Source: Chitinophagaceae bacterium (GTDB lineage Bacteria > Bacteroidota > Bacteroidia > Chitinophagales > Chitinophagaceae). From it: a DNA stretch of 54,733 bases. The DNA lies in NCBI GenBank assembly GCA_903642275.1, contig CAHJWK010000018.1, positions 1 through 54,733 of the forward strand, given 5' to 3'. How positions within the stretch are numbered: the first letter of the stretch is position 1; each line of letters starts with the position of its first letter. Shown here in pieces: positions 1 through 10,200 of the stretch. The position numbers and the translations under genes were made by a program. Under the pieces are notes generated by a model. It did no database searches. It was not told the DNA's origin and saw only the letters and a list, made by a program, of their open reading frames with translations.

Positions 1-11
1 TGCAAAAAAAA

Positions 12-866
12 ATGTTTGATAATAAGATTGAAGGATTTGAAAATGCATTGCAGAAAACAGCTTTGCACTTTAATAATACATTATTACTGCATTTTAATTT
101 AAATGAAGAAACTGAGTTTAAAACAGGCGAGCCATTAATATCAACAAAAAATACAAATTATTCTGTAGAAGCTGAAGAAAGTACGCTAGCAAATATTACA
201 AAAGATGATGTTGAAAAGGCTGTTGCAGAAAAAAATGAGATCCTGACTTCAGAAGAAACTATATCTTATATAACAGAAGATATAGAAAGTAAAGTAATTG
301 AGTTTAAAGAAGCTCATCCTGAAATCATACACATAGAAAATGATAAACAGGATGATGAAGTTTTTGAAGATGAGGTTGAAGATTCAACAAACGAAATAGC
401 TAAAGAAGACGGGTTTGAACCGAATGAAAGATTAAGCAATCTTTTAAAAGAGCAGGCTGAAGCATTGGAAAAACCTATTGAAACAACTGTGCTTTCCATT
501 GAAAACATCCCAGCTCATCGCGTAGATTATTTTGAATCACAGGGAATAAAACTTGATCCTGAAAAGGAAGCCAACGATAAGTTGGGAATACAGTTAAAAA
601 GGTTTACTGATTGGTTGAAGCAAATGAAGCGTGTTAGCCCTAATTTAAATAATCTTGAAACAGATGCAGCCGGTGAAATACAGGCACAAAACATGGCTGC
701 ACGCTCAAACGATCCTAAGGAAGTAGTAACAAAGACGATGGCAGAAGTGTTGATTAAACAGGGCAAACCGGAAGAAGCAATTACTATTTATGAAAAATTA
801 AGTTTTTCCAATCCCTCTAAATCCGCTTACTTTGCGGCAAAAATTAAGAACTTAAAGCTTAAATAA
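12..866 (+). CDS. TPR-like hypothetical protein upstream of secG
   Basis: The 284-residue protein is very acidic over residues 30-150 (many Glu and Asp). Its C-terminus (about 238-284) reads like one tetratricopeptide helix pair, with the sequence AEVLIKQGKPEEAITIYEKL followed by a short Lys-rich tail. There is no signal peptide or membrane segment, so it is probably cytoplasmic. The stop codon overlaps the secG start (TAATG), so the two are translationally coupled. The frame stays open to the left edge of the window, so the ATG at 12 may be internal and the gene may be truncated here. A regulatory or scaffold role is possible, but no specific function is recognisable. Confidence 0.75.
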   Translation: MFDNKIEGFENALQKTALHFNNTLLLHFNLNEETEFKTGEPLISTKNTNYSVEAEESTLANITKDDVEKAVAEKNEILTSEETISYITEDIESKVIEFKEAHPEIIHIENDKQDDEVFEDEVEDSTNEIAKEDGFEPNERLSNLLKEQAEALEKPIETTVLSIENIPAHRVDYFESQGIKLDPEKEANDKLGIQLKRFTDWLKQMKRVSPNLNNLETDAAGEIQAQNMAARSNDPKEVVTKTMAEVLIKQGKPEEAITIYEKLSFSNPSKSAYFAAKIKNLKLK

Positions 867-1225
867 TGACATTTCTTTTTTTCATAATCCTCGTAATTGT
901 ATGTATAATTTTGGGGTTGATTGTACTGATTCAAAATCCCAAAGGTGGTGGTTTAAGTGGTACGCTTGCCGGTTTCAATAACCAGTTTATGGGTGTTAAA
1001 CAAACCACAGATGTGCTTGAAAAAGGCACATGGATATTTGCTTCAATACTTGGAGTATTATGCATTGTATCTGTTTTATTTATTTCAAATGTTTCTGGCA
1101 CTAATGATAATAAAATACTGAAAGATATAAATACATCAACTGTTCCAACACAGCAGTCACCTGCAACTCCGCAGCAGTCAACACAGCCAAAAACGCTTAA
1201 CTTAGGCAATCAACAAAAGAAATAA
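866..1225 (+). CDS. secG: Preprotein translocase subunit SecG
   Basis: This 119-residue inner-membrane protein belongs to the SecYEG channel. It has two hydrophobic segments (about residues 2-22 and 54-74) separated by the conserved SecG loop, here IQNPKGGGLSG followed by FNNQFMGVKQTTDVLEK. The C-terminal tail is Gln/Pro/Thr-rich, as is common in Bacteroidota SecG. The start overlaps the stop of the upstream TPR-like gene. tRNA-Gln follows after 16 bp. The family assignment is secure. Confidence 0.95.
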   Translation: MTFLFFIILVIVCIILGLIVLIQNPKGGGLSGTLAGFNNQFMGVKQTTDVLEKGTWIFASILGVLCIVSVLFISNVSGTNDNKILKDINTSTVPTQQSPATPQQSTQPKTLNLGNQQKK

Positions 1226-1241
1226 TTATCTGTTTTCATAT

Positions 1242-1312
1242 TGCCTGATAGTATAAGGGTAGTACATCAGATTTTGATTCTGAGTGTCTTGGTTCGAATC
1301 CAGGTCGGGCAA
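1242..1312 (+). tRNA. tRNA-Gln (anticodon TTG)
   Basis: A full cloverleaf is visible. The acceptor arms are TGCCTGA (1242-1248) and TCGGGCA (1305-1311). The anticodon stem is TCAGA/TCTGA around loop TTTTGAT, giving anticodon TTG. The T arm is CTTGG-TTCGAAT-CCAGG. The CCA end is not encoded: the discriminator A is followed by CA. A terminator hairpin follows directly. Confidence 0.96.
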
Positions 1313-1314
1313 CA

Positions 1315-1341
1315 ATAAGCTACATTTGTGTAGCTTATTTC
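1315..1341 (+). terminator. Intrinsic terminator after tRNA-Gln
   Basis: A perfect 10-bp inverted repeat, ATAAGCTACA (1315-1324) and TGTAGCTTAT (1329-1338), has a TTTG loop and a short T-rich tail. It sits two bases after the tRNA and would end the secG/tRNA transcript. The T run is short, so it may act partly as a 3' processing structure. Confidence 0.75.
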
Positions 1342-1438
1342 ATTTAAATATTCAATGTTTTTCCACTTGTAAAATTTAATCAAATAAGTGATGGATTTTA
1401 ATAACTTTAAATCAACTTTAAATTATTAAACTAAAACT

Positions 1439-1969
1439 ATGAAACAGCTTTTACTTGCTTTTTTATTATTGAATTTTATAACACTAAATGCACAAAAAGA
1501 TTCAACATCAACATTAAAAAGCATTCTTCTTGAACAACTAAAAACAACACACAATGTAAAAGACTGGTTTGTACCTGCTGATACTGCAATTGCAGGCTTA
1601 ACAGCCGAACAAGCTAACTGGAAAGACAGCAGTGAAAACCATTCAATAGCACAGTTAACCACGCATTTGATTTTTTGGAACTTACATGCTTTAAAAAGTT
1701 TTACAGGTCAAAAGCAATCTGCATTTGATGGCGACAATAAAGAAACGTTTTCGCCGGTTGATGAAAAGTCATGGCCTGCAACTGTTACAAGGCTAGATAG
1801 TGTTTTAACAGCATGGGAAGTTGCTGTTAGTAACGCAGATGAAATTAAACTGCAAAAATGGTATGATACAATTGCGCACATTGGTACGCACAACGCTTAT
1901 CATACTGGACAAATACTTTACATTAGGAAAATGAAAGGCTGGTGGAATGATGCGAATGGCGTAAAATAA
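1439..1969 (+). CDS. Secreted DinB-like protein
   Basis: The 176-residue protein has an N-terminal signal peptide (residues 1-19, ending LNAQ). The rest resembles the DinB/YfiT four-helix fold. Putative metal ligands are a His in SIAQLTTHLIFWN and an HxxxH pair in THNAYHTGQI near residue 160. Members are often metal-dependent thiol transferases or hydrolases of unknown substrate. A secreted form suggests a periplasmic role. It is followed 5 bp later by a DUF1801 gene, probably co-transcribed. The fold assignment is good; the biochemical function is unknown. Confidence 0.85.
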   Translation: MKQLLLAFLLLNFITLNAQKDSTSTLKSILLEQLKTTHNVKDWFVPADTAIAGLTAEQANWKDSSENHSIAQLTTHLIFWNLHALKSFTGQKQSAFDGDNKETFSPVDEKSWPATVTRLDSVLTAWEVAVSNADEIKLQKWYDTIAHIGTHNAYHTGQILYIRKMKGWWNDANGVK

Positions 1970-1974
1970 TCTGT

Positions 1975-2373
1975 ATGAAAAAATACAATAGTATTGATGA
2001 CTATATTACTGATAAACCTAAACATAAACAAAAGGTGTTACAACAGTTCAGGCAAGTTATAAAAAAAGCCGCGCCACATGCAGAAGAATTAATCAGTTAT
2101 GGAATGCCCGCATTTAAGCAAAATGGTTTTGTACTTGTTTATTTTGCTGCGGGCAAAGAACATTACGGTTTTTATCCAACACCAAAACCAATAGAAGCTT
2201 TCAAAGAAAAACTTATGTCTTATAAAACTTCCAAGGGTGCTGTTCAGTTTCCTTTGAGTGAGCCGCTTCCTGAAAAATTAATTGGTGAAATAGTTAAGTA
2301 TCGTGTGAAAGAAAATTTTGATAATATGCAGTTAAAGGAAGGATTAAAAAAATCAAACAAAAAAACTGTTTAA
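1975..2373 (+). CDS. DUF1801 (YdhG/Fra-like fold) protein
   Basis: This 132-residue cytoplasmic protein matches the DUF1801 pattern. It starts with a short D-Y-I helix, then has the core PHAEELISYGMPAFKQNG and a following HYGFYPTP strand. It ends in the usual K-G-A-V-Q-F-P-L-S-E-P-L-P segment and a helix. The fold is related to Bacillus Fra/YdhG iron-chaperone-like proteins, but an iron role is not shown for most members. It lies 5 bp after the DinB gene. Confidence 0.85.
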   Translation: MKKYNSIDDYITDKPKHKQKVLQQFRQVIKKAAPHAEELISYGMPAFKQNGFVLVYFAAGKEHYGFYPTPKPIEAFKEKLMSYKTSKGAVQFPLSEPLPEKLIGEIVKYRVKENFDNMQLKEGLKKSNKKTV

Positions 2374-2556
2374 CGCAATGGACTTGATGATAACAGATAT
2401 GTCTTCGTTTCTTGTAATAAGTATTCCAATTATTGCGGCTGTGTTGATTTTATTCGAATGCGCAGAAAAAGAAATCGTTACTAGTTTATATAAACTGATT
2501 TTTTGTTATTGTTTTAAAGACCTCTTACCATATCATCTTACTAACAAATATTCTTT

Positions 2557-2564
2557 TAAATTTG
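2557..2564 (+). promoter_or_regulatory. Probable -7 box of the rnpB promoter
   Basis: TAAATTTG matches the Bacteroidota -7 consensus TAnnTTTG exactly. It ends six bases before the first nucleotide of the RNase P P1 helix (2570), the expected distance to a transcription start. No clear -33 TTTG is seen. Confidence 0.6.
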
Positions 2565-2569
2565 TAATG

Positions 2570-2888
2570 CTACAAACCCGGGTCATCGCTTCGAGTTAAT
2601 CGGGGAGGAAAGTCCGGACAGCATAGGGCAACTTACCATGTGTTAAACATGGCTTCTTATTTATAAGAAAGAGATAGTGCCGCAGAAAATAACCGTTCCG
2701 CTTGGCGGAGTAAGGGTGAAAATGTGAGGTAAAAGCTCACGTTCTGTTATGGTAACATGGCAGAAGGGTAAACCTTAGGTGCTGCAATGCCACATAAAGA
2801 AGCGTTTGAGAGCTGCCCGTTCAAGCTTCAGGGTAGGCAGCATAGATAAATGATGACTTAAACAGAATCCGGCTTACGAGGTTTGTAG
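2570..2888 (+). ncRNA. rnpB: RNase P RNA (bacterial type A)
   Basis: This is the catalytic RNA that processes tRNA 5' ends. The CR-I/P4 5' signature GAGGAAAGTCCGGACAGCAT begins at 2605. The matching 3' signature ACAGAATCCGGCTTACGAGG ends at 2881. The terminal P1 helix is formed by CTACAAACC (2570-2578) and GGTTTGTAG (2880-2888). The length of about 319 nt is normal for the phylum. Together with the flanks this RNA explains the gap between 2374 and 2924. Confidence 0.95.
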
Positions 2889-2924
2889 TTTTTCAATTTC
2901 TACTTTTTAATTTCAATTTGCACT

Positions 2925-4283
2925 ATGAAAAAATTTCAATCCATCTTTCCATATAATCAAAAATTAGTGGCAGAATATCCCCTAATGCCTGAATCAGAAA
3001 TTGAGACCATGCTTGATGTTTCTGAAAATGCTTTTTATGTCTGGCGTGATAAAACATTTCAGCAAAAGGCGGATGTGTTTACAAAGCTTGCTCAGTTACT
3101 TAAAGAAAAGAAAGGAATGCTTGCAAAGCTTATGACAAATGAAATGGGCAAGCTAACCAAAGAAGCAATTGCTGAGATTGAAAAATGCGCAACCGGTTGT
3201 GAATATTTTGCTGAACATGCAGAGGCATTTTTAAAAGATGAAACATATCAAACCAATTATAAAAAAAGCTTTGTAACGTTTCAGCCAATTGGTGCAGTGC
3301 TTGCAATCATGCCCTGGAATTTTCCTTTCTGGCAAGTGTTTCGTTTTGCAGCGCCAACATTAATGGCCGGCAATGTTGGTATATTAAAACACGCTCCCAA
3401 CGTTTGCGGTTGTGCGTTGGCAATTCAGCAATTGTTTGAAGAAGCAGGAGCGGAGCCTGGTGTGTTTCAAACTATAATTGCAGATGTAGATGTAACTGAA
3501 AAAATTTTGAAGCATGATATTGTGCAGGGTGTTTCTTTAACCGGAAGTGAAAGAGCCGGAAGCAGTGTTGCGGGCATTGCATCAAAGCTTATAAAAAAAT
3601 CTGTACTTGAATTAGGTGGCTCTGACTGCTTTATTGTTTTAGCTGATGCTGATATACAAAAAGCTGCTGAAGTTGCAGTGGCATCAAGAATGCAGAACGC
3701 AGGCCAGAGCTGCATTGCAGCCAAACGTTTTATAATTGTAAAAGATGTTTTAGAAGATTTTACTGAAGTTGTAAAAAATGAAATCAATAAATTAAAACAA
3801 GGCGATCCATTTAAAGAAGATACAACTATGGCGCCGATGGCACGGCTTGATTTAGCAGAAAATTTGTTTAAGCAGATGAATGCTTCTGTTGCAAAAGGCG
3901 CTGAAATTATTATTGGCGGCGAAATGGTAGGTAGTAACTATCAGCCAACATTATTAAAGTATGTGCAACAAGGAATGCCTGCTTTTGATGAAGAAACATT
4001 TGGTCCTTTGTTTTGTTTGATTGAAGTAAATAATGAAACCGAAGCTATAAACATCGCTAATAATTCAAGGTATGGTTTAGGTGGCAACTTATGGACAAGC
4101 GATATTGATAAAGGAATTGCTTTAGCAAAGCAAATAAACAGCGGTGCCGTATTTATAAATTCGATGGTTAAGAGTGAAGCTGTCTTGCCTTTTGGCGGCG
4201 TAAAAAAATCAGGTTATGGAAGAGAATTAAGCAATCATGGAATAAAGGAATTTGTGAACATGAAAACAATTACAGTTTTATAA
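2925..4283 (+). CDS. NAD(P)-dependent succinate-semialdehyde dehydrogenase family (Sad/GabD type)
   Basis: The 452-residue aldehyde dehydrogenase has the proton-shuttle site MPWNFPFW (about 128-135), the nucleotide-site glycine motif SLTGSERAG, the general-base Glu in LELGGSDCFIVL (about 227) and the catalytic Cys in NAGQSCIAAKRF (about 262). The GQSCIAAKR form and short length resemble E. coli Sad/YneI, which oxidises succinate semialdehyde to succinate. ELGGSD is followed by Cys where relatives have Pro. The substrate is inferred from the subfamily and other short aldehydes are possible. It is convergent with purE; the two stop codons abut. Confidence 0.9.
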   Translation: MKKFQSIFPYNQKLVAEYPLMPESEIETMLDVSENAFYVWRDKTFQQKADVFTKLAQLLKEKKGMLAKLMTNEMGKLTKEAIAEIEKCATGCEYFAEHAEAFLKDETYQTNYKKSFVTFQPIGAVLAIMPWNFPFWQVFRFAAPTLMAGNVGILKHAPNVCGCALAIQQLFEEAGAEPGVFQTIIADVDVTEKILKHDIVQGVSLTGSERAGSSVAGIASKLIKKSVLELGGSDCFIVLADADIQKAAEVAVASRMQNAGQSCIAAKRFIIVKDVLEDFTEVVKNEINKLKQGDPFKEDTTMAPMARLDLAENLFKQMNASVAKGAEIIIGGEMVGSNYQPTLLKYVQQGMPAFDEETFGPLFCLIEVNNETEAINIANNSRYGLGGNLWTSDIDKGIALAKQINSGAVFINSMVKSEAVLPFGGVKKSGYGRELSNHGIKEFVNMKTITVL

Positions 4284-4817
4284 CTACTTATCAAAATCAT
4301 TCGTCCATTCTTCAGAAATCTTTTTTACTTTATCAAGCACTGATGCTTCTAACTGGTTTTTATAATCTCTCATTTTTGATGAAATATTTTCATCAAACGT
4401 TCCTATAATTTGTGCAGCAACAATACCTGCATTCTTTGCCGCATTTAAAGCAACAGTTGCAACAGGAACTCCATTCGGCATTTGCAGGATTGATAAAACA
4501 GAATCCCATCCATCAATAGAATTAGATGATTTAATCGGAACGCCAATAACCGGTAAAGTTGTAATGCTTGCAATCATTCCAGGTAAATGCGCAGCACCAC
4601 CGGCACCCGCTATAATAATTTTCAATCCACGATCTGCAGCTTTGGTTGCATATTCAACCATACGCGTTGGTGTACGATGCGCAGAAACAATTGTCAGCTC
4701 AAAAGCAATACCAAATTCTTTTAAAATTTCAGCAGCATCTTTCATTATTTTAAGGTCACTATCACTGCCCATGATGATGCCAACAAGAGGAGTTTGTAGT
4801 TTAGCGGTTTCTTCCAT
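4284..4817 (-). CDS. purE: N5-carboxyaminoimidazole ribonucleotide mutase PurE
   Basis: PurE converts N5-CAIR to CAIR in de novo purine synthesis. The phosphate/ribose site [13 protein letters not shown] lies near the N-terminus, SAHRTP holds the catalytic His, and [10 protein letters not shown] and the [18 protein letters not shown] loop are all intact. The ATG at 4817 is chosen because it puts the GSDSD motif at the usual distance from the N-terminus (177 aa). The longer frame to 4847 would start with TTG and run into purK. It lies 22 bp after purK, so this is a two-gene operon with purK first. Confidence 0.95.
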   Translation of the reverse strand: MEETAKLQTPLVGIIMGSDSDLKIMKDAAEILKEFGIAFELTIVSAHRTPTRMVEYATKAADRGLKIIIAGAGGAAHLPGMIASITTLPVIGVPIKSSNSIDGWDSVLSILQMPNGVPVATVALNAAKNAGIVAAQIIGTFDENISSKMRDYKNQLEASVLDKVKKISEEWTNDFDK

Positions 4818-4839
4818 CTTCAATTTGATTAAAATAAAA

Positions 4840-5958
4840 CTATGCAATTACTTTTAACTTATTTTTTATCTCTTTCGCTTTCTCAACCAACTCATTTCTG
4901 TCTTTACTCATTACAGTTACATGTCCCATTTTTCTACCGGGCTTTGTTTGTTCTTTACCATACAAATGCACAAAAGTATTTTTCATCTTTAATACATCAT
5001 TCAATCCTTCATATTTTGCTTTACCGCTCTGGTTTTCTGCGCCAATAATATTTACGATTGATGAAGGCATGATTGCGTTTGTATTACCTAAAGGATAATC
5101 CAGTATAATGCGCCACAACATATCATATTGACTGCAATAGTTGGCTTCAATTGTATGATGGCCGCTGTTATGAACACGAGGCGCTGTTTCATTCACCAGC
5201 ACTTTATTATTTTCATCAACAAACATTTCAATGGCAAATAAACCTGCGCTGTTAAAAGCAGTTACCAGTTTTAGTGCAATTTTATTTGCCTTATTTAAAA
5301 TACTCTTGCTTAATTCAGCAGGCGAAACCTGGTAATCCAATAAATTTAAATAAGGGTCAAAAACCATTTCAGTAGCAGGATAAACGGCCGTTTCTTTTTT
5401 GTTGTTCATTGCTACAATCACAGCTATCTCTTTTTTTATGGCGACCATTTTTTCAAGAATAGCAGGCGCATTAAAACCTTTCTCAATATCGCTTTCATTT
5501 TTTAAAACCACTACACCTTTGCCATCGTAACCGCCTTCACCAATTTTATGTACTGCAGGTAAAAAAGATTCATTATGTCTTAAATCATGTTTAGAATTTG
5601 TAACAACATAATCAGGAGTCAGAATTGCGTTCTGAGTATAAAAATCTTTTTGCCTGATTTTATTCTTTATAATTTTTATAGCAGATGGTGAAGGATAAAT
5701 TTTTACGCCTTCACTTTCTAATTTTTCAAGCGCTTCAATATTTACAGATTCTATTTCAATTGTCAGCGCAGCCAACTGCTTTCCAAAATTGTAAACGGCA
5801 TCAAAATCTTTAATATTTCCTTTTACAAAATGATGGCACAAATGTCCGGCCGGGCAATTTGCATCATCTTCTAAAACATAAGTTTCAACAACATAATTTG
5901 CTGCAGCCTGCAACAGCATTCTTCCCAATTGTCCGCCACCAAGAATACCAACTTTCAT
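4840..5958 (-). CDS. purK: 5-(carboxyamino)imidazole ribonucleotide synthase PurK
   Basis: This ATP-grasp enzyme carboxylates AIR to N5-CAIR, the step before PurE. The 372-residue protein begins [15 protein letters not shown], the PurK pre-ATP-grasp motif. It has the glycine loop [15 protein letters not shown] (about 145-160), the EKMVAI segment, and the ATP/Mg site [19 protein letters not shown] (about 260-280). The ATG at 5958 is preferred over the upstream GTG at 5967 because the protein normally begins right at the GGGQLG strand. purE follows on the same strand. Confidence 0.95.
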   Translation of the reverse strand: MKVGILGGGQLGRMLLQAAANYVVETYVLEDDANCPAGHLCHHFVKGNIKDFDAVYNFGKQLAALTIEIESVNIEALEKLESEGVKIYPSPSAIKIIKNKIRQKDFYTQNAILTPDYVVTNSKHDLRHNESFLPAVHKIGEGGYDGKGVVVLKNESDIEKGFNAPAILEKMVAIKKEIAVIVAMNNKKETAVYPATEMVFDPYLNLLDYQVSPAELSKSILNKANKIALKLVTAFNSAGLFAIEMFVDENNKVLVNETAPRVHNSGHHTIEANYCSQYDMLWRIILDYPLGNTNAIMPSSIVNIIGAENQSGKAKYEGLNDVLKMKNTFVHLYGKEQTKPGRKMGHVTVMSKDRNELVEKAKEIKNKLKVIA

Positions 5959-6086
5959 AATTGACACGAAGATAACATGCGCTTAAATAATTATACTAAC
6001 TACACTTTATATGCGTTTTCAAAATGCTTTTGTTAGTTCAATTAATATGAATGTTGAAACTATTTTATGAATTATTTTCGGGGCGC

Positions 6087-6845
6087 ATGAAAAAACTGAT
6101 TGTAACAATAATCAGCCTTATATTTTGTATTGTGTTGATAAAAGCGCAGTCTTCATTTATTGATTATGAGCGCAATTTTCCACGTGTGGCAGATGCATTG
6201 AACAGAAAAACCGACACATTAAAAAAGCAATTTGCGGCGCTTGGTTTACAATGGCCGGCAAGACAGATTTATATCCGTTCTTTTAAGTATGACAGCCAGC
6301 TCGAAGTTTGGGTGCGCAACAATGCAGTTGAGCCTTTCAGGCTTTTTAAAACATATGCTGTATGTGCACTTGCCGGAACGATGGGTCCAAAAAGAATGGC
6401 GGGTGATTACCAGGTGCCGGAGGGTTTTTATTACATCAATGCGTTTAAGCCGAACAGCCTATACCACATGTCGCTTGGATTAAATTATCCGAATGCTTCA
6501 GACAAAATTGTAACTAATGGAACAGATCCCGGCGGTGATATTTTTATTCATGGAAGCTGCGTTACGGTAGGTTGCATTCCGATACAGGATTTACAGATTG
6601 AGGAGTTATATATTCTTGCAATGAGCGCAAAAAGCAATGGTGAAGATTTTATACCGGTACATATTTTTCCGGTGCGTTTTAATAATACAAAAAGTATGGC
6701 ATACTTTGATAAAACAACAAAAGATCAGCCTGACGTGCATCAGTTTGCCATGAAGCTTAAAGAAGTGTATGATTATTTTGAAAAAGAAAAAAAGTTACCT
6801 GTTATTTCAATTAATGCAAAAGGTGATTATGAGATTATGAATTAA
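6087..6845 (+). CDS. Exported L,D-transpeptidase-fold (YkuD, YafK/DpaA-like) protein
   Basis: The 252-residue protein starts with a signal peptide (about residues 1-21, ending LIKAQ). The YkuD active site is IFIHGSCVTVGCIPI, with His155 and Cys163. The preceding segment GDYQVPEGFYYINAFKPNS is the strand typical of the YafK branch. E. coli YafK/DpaA cleaves the lipoprotein-peptidoglycan link rather than cross-linking, so a periplasmic cell-wall amidase or transpeptidase are both possible here. The frame extends to an ATG at 6051, but the start at 6087 is chosen because it begins directly at the signal peptide. It stands 21 bp before the S4-domain gene. Confidence 0.88.
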   Translation: MKKLIVTIISLIFCIVLIKAQSSFIDYERNFPRVADALNRKTDTLKKQFAALGLQWPARQIYIRSFKYDSQLEVWVRNNAVEPFRLFKTYAVCALAGTMGPKRMAGDYQVPEGFYYINAFKPNSLYHMSLGLNYPNASDKIVTNGTDPGGDIFIHGSCVTVGCIPIQDLQIEELYILAMSAKSNGEDFIPVHIFPVRFNNTKSMAYFDKTTKDQPDVHQFAMKLKEVYDYFEKEKKLPVISINAKGDYEIMN

Positions 6846-6866
6846 TTAATTGCCGACTTTATTTAT

Positions 6867-7244
6867 ATGAATGAAAAAATAAGGATTGATAAATATTTAT
6901 GGAGTATCCGCATTTTTAAAACAAGAAGCGTTGCCGCTGATGCCTGCGATAAGGGAAGAGTAAAACTGAACGGCACTTCGGTAAAAGCTTCAAAAAATGT
7001 AAATGTTAACGATGAATATGATATCAAAACCGAAGACAGGAAATGGGTTATCAGAGTTGTTGGCCTACTTGATCATCGCGTACAATATTCAGAAGCAATT
7101 AAATATTATATTGATTTAACGCCTGCAGAAAAAGATGACCCGGCACAAATACAGGCTTCCAGTTTTCATACCGGAAAACGTTTAAGTAAAATTGGCCGGC
7201 CCACAAAAAAACAGCGCAGAGATTTGGAAGATTTTATTGAATGA
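6867..7244 (+). CDS. S4-domain RNA-binding protein, Hsp15 (HslR) family
   Basis: The 125-residue basic protein carries an S4 domain over residues 4-65: IRIDKYLWSIRIFKTRSVAA, then CDKGRVKLNGTSVKASKNV. A Lys/Arg-rich tail (KIGRPTKKQRRDLEDF) follows. The E. coli homologue Hsp15 binds 50S subunits stalled with nascent chains and helps recycle them after heat stress. The order of elements and the GRPTKKQRR tail match this family well. Its partner genes are not heat-shock genes, so regulation is unknown. Confidence 0.88.
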   Translation: MNEKIRIDKYLWSIRIFKTRSVAADACDKGRVKLNGTSVKASKNVNVNDEYDIKTEDRKWVIRVVGLLDHRVQYSEAIKYYIDLTPAEKDDPAQIQASSFHTGKRLSKIGRPTKKQRRDLEDFIE

Positions 7245-7273
7245 AATAACTGTTCTTTTGTTGATAATCTGAT

Positions 7274-10200
7274 TTATCTTAATAATGTTATATCTCCTTT
7301 CTTTTCAAATACTGTATTATTAGTAAAAGTTATGCTTAACTTATAAGCATATACATCCTGTGGTTGCAACACACCTTTATAACGGCCATCCCAGCTATCG
7401 TTAAGGCCTGATGAAGTGAATACCCGTTTGCCCCAGCGGTTAAAAATATTCCAGCTCATTTTAGCAACACCGTAACCTTTTACACTAACTACATCATTTG
7501 TACCATCACCATTGGGTGAAAATGCATTCGGCACATCTGCCAGCGGTATCACAATAGCTGTAACCGTTTGGCAACTTGTATCAGTGCAACCATTTGCATT
7601 GTATGCTATAAGACAAACATTAAATGTACCACTGCTATTAAATAAATGACTGACAGGTGTAAGTATATTTGTTGCAATAAGCGTATCACCATCACCAAAA
7701 TTCCATTTATATCTTACTGCATTAACTGATAAATTGGTAAACTGAAACGGTGTATTTTCCTGAGGCGCAGTTGGATTAAAGCTGAATGATGCAAGCGGCC
7801 CTTCTATCACGGTAATAGTTAATGAAGTATTATCTGTTGGATTACATGTTAATTTATCCGTTGCTGATAAATGAACAGTATAATTACCGGGACTTGAATA
7901 TAAATGTATAGGAGATGGGTCAGTTGAAGTTGTGCCATCACCAAAATCCCAAGCAAATTGCTGACCACCTAATGATATATTATTGAACACAGCGTTGTAA
8001 GGTGTGCAGCCGATTGGTGGTGTAGTAAACTGAGCCACTAAAACAGATGCTACTCTTAATTGTGTTACCAGTGAATCAGGCGAATTGCAATAATTGGTAT
8101 CATTGAGATATAACTTGACAAAGTAGGTGCCTGTAGAAGCGTAAGCATGCGTAACTGTTGGCGCATTGGATACCAATGTTGTTGCATCACCAAAATCCCA
8201 TGTAAAATCATTTGCATCAAAAGGAAAACCTGCAGGCGCAACAGAAGTATTTGTAAATTGGTAACCTAAAGATTGACAAGGAGGTAATTTTGAAATGGCA
8301 TAATTAATCAGGGCTTTATGGTTACCTGCAATTATATGTACATAAGCCGTGTCAGCGAGATTGCATGATGAAGAATCTATGCTGATAACTCTTGCTAAAT
8401 AAATACCAGTATTAAGATAAGTATGACTTGTACTATGAAGTGTGGTTGTTACATCAGTAGAACCATCACCAAAAGTCCAGATATATTTTTGACCAAGCGC
8501 AATAGTATCAGTAAAATCAACGGTGAGCGGTATACAGCCAGTGCTGTCACCCGGCAAACCATTAATGCTTGGACGTATTGAAGCAATAACACCAGATAAT
8601 TCAAATGCAATTTTAACGGCTGCTTCGTTGCAAAATGCATCTTCCTGCGAAGGATTAGTTGGGCTCCATGAACCTGTTGTGGTAGGAAAGGTTCCCTTTT
8701 TAAAACAATTTGCACAAACAGCCTGGTAGATAACGCCCCGCCGGTCAAAGCGGCTGGTGCCTCCATCTACATGATCCCCATAACCATCTGGATCGTTTTC
8801 GCCAAAGAAACTTCCAAATTTCTGACTTAATGCATTTTTTTCTAAAACAAAAAAATAGAAATCATTGCCATCTGTAAATCTTGATAGTGCATTGGCAGTT
8901 GTAGGCATTCCAAATAATGTATTATTTTTATTGTAGTCAAAATTAGCCTTGCCACCCCAACCTGAAACATATACATTACCACAGATGTCAACAAGAAAAG
9001 CAGTAGGTGAGATGTCAGGTGTTGTTGATGAATTTTTACCAAAATTTGCATTGTAAATAATCTGTGTAAGTTCAGGATTCATCTTGGTGATAAACTGTTT
9101 GGCATTTGCCTGGTTATCATTTGCATTAAATGGTGAATTGATTACCGGGAAAGTTTGTGTAGTTGTGCCTGTTATAAAAGGATATCCATATTTATCTGTT
9201 TGTACGCCATATACAATATCATTACCCGAAGTTCCAACGTACATAGTTTTGATGAGTGTATTAGCATCACTGCTTAGCTCACTAATAAAGCCATCGCATT
9301 CGCCGCCCTGGTAATTTGCATGAAGAATACCTTGAATTTCTTTTGCGTTAAAAGCAAAGTCTGAGCTGCTGTTAGTTCCGCCTGCGATATAAATATTGCC
9401 TGTGGCTTTGCTGATGTTCAGTACAAATGCTGCATCATCACCATTACCACCAAGTAAAGAACAATTATATATTGAATCAAGGTTACTGCTTGTTTTTATA
9501 AAAACACCATCCTGGAAACCGCCAAGACTTTTTCTGAATGCATTTGAAGTTGTAGGAAAATCAGATGACTGTGTGCAGCTTGCGAGATAGATATTATCAC
9601 TGTTATCAACTATAACTTCGCTATGTGCATCATCACCATAATTTCTGCGGATAGATTGATTGATTAAAGATTTACCTGCATACTTGGGAGCAATATTTAC
9701 TCCATCAGCACCAGAACCACCAAACTTTCTTGCTGCAAGCAAAGTCTTTCCATCAGCACTTAACCTGGCAATTACTATATCAAAAGAACCGCCACTGCCA
9801 TACGTTGCTTCAGTTAAAGGAAAATCAACAGATGACGTTCTGCCTGCAACTATAAGATTTCCTTTGCTGTCAACAATTAAGCTGTGTGGCTGTTCATCTC
9901 CTTTACCACCCAAGTAGGTTGTATATAAAGCCAGAGTACCGATAGAGTTAAATTTGATAATAGTCATATCGCAGGCAAGACCTGAACCTTCGGCACCATC
10001 ACCACCATTAAAGGTTTCATCATAACCACCAACACCGCCATGAAGAAATCCATTATCTTGTAATGCTATTCCACCTGCATAAAAATCGCCGGCATTATCA
10101 TAAGTTGCTGTGTAGCCCCAATCATCAGAAAGAACACCCACAAAGCTGGAAAATATTTCGGTAGGATCTATGATAAGCGTTGCCTTTTTATCGTAATCAC

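Noticed and set aside
2378-2599. A 73-codon ORF with a hydrophobic start following the DUF1801 gene
   Set aside because: It overlaps the rnpB promoter and 5' end and has no recognisable family; the RNA gene explains the sequence.
8449-9917. Several antisense and off-frame ORFs inside the large T9SS cargo genes
   Set aside because: They lie wholly inside a gene with clear domains and occur at matching positions in both paralogues, as expected of shadows.
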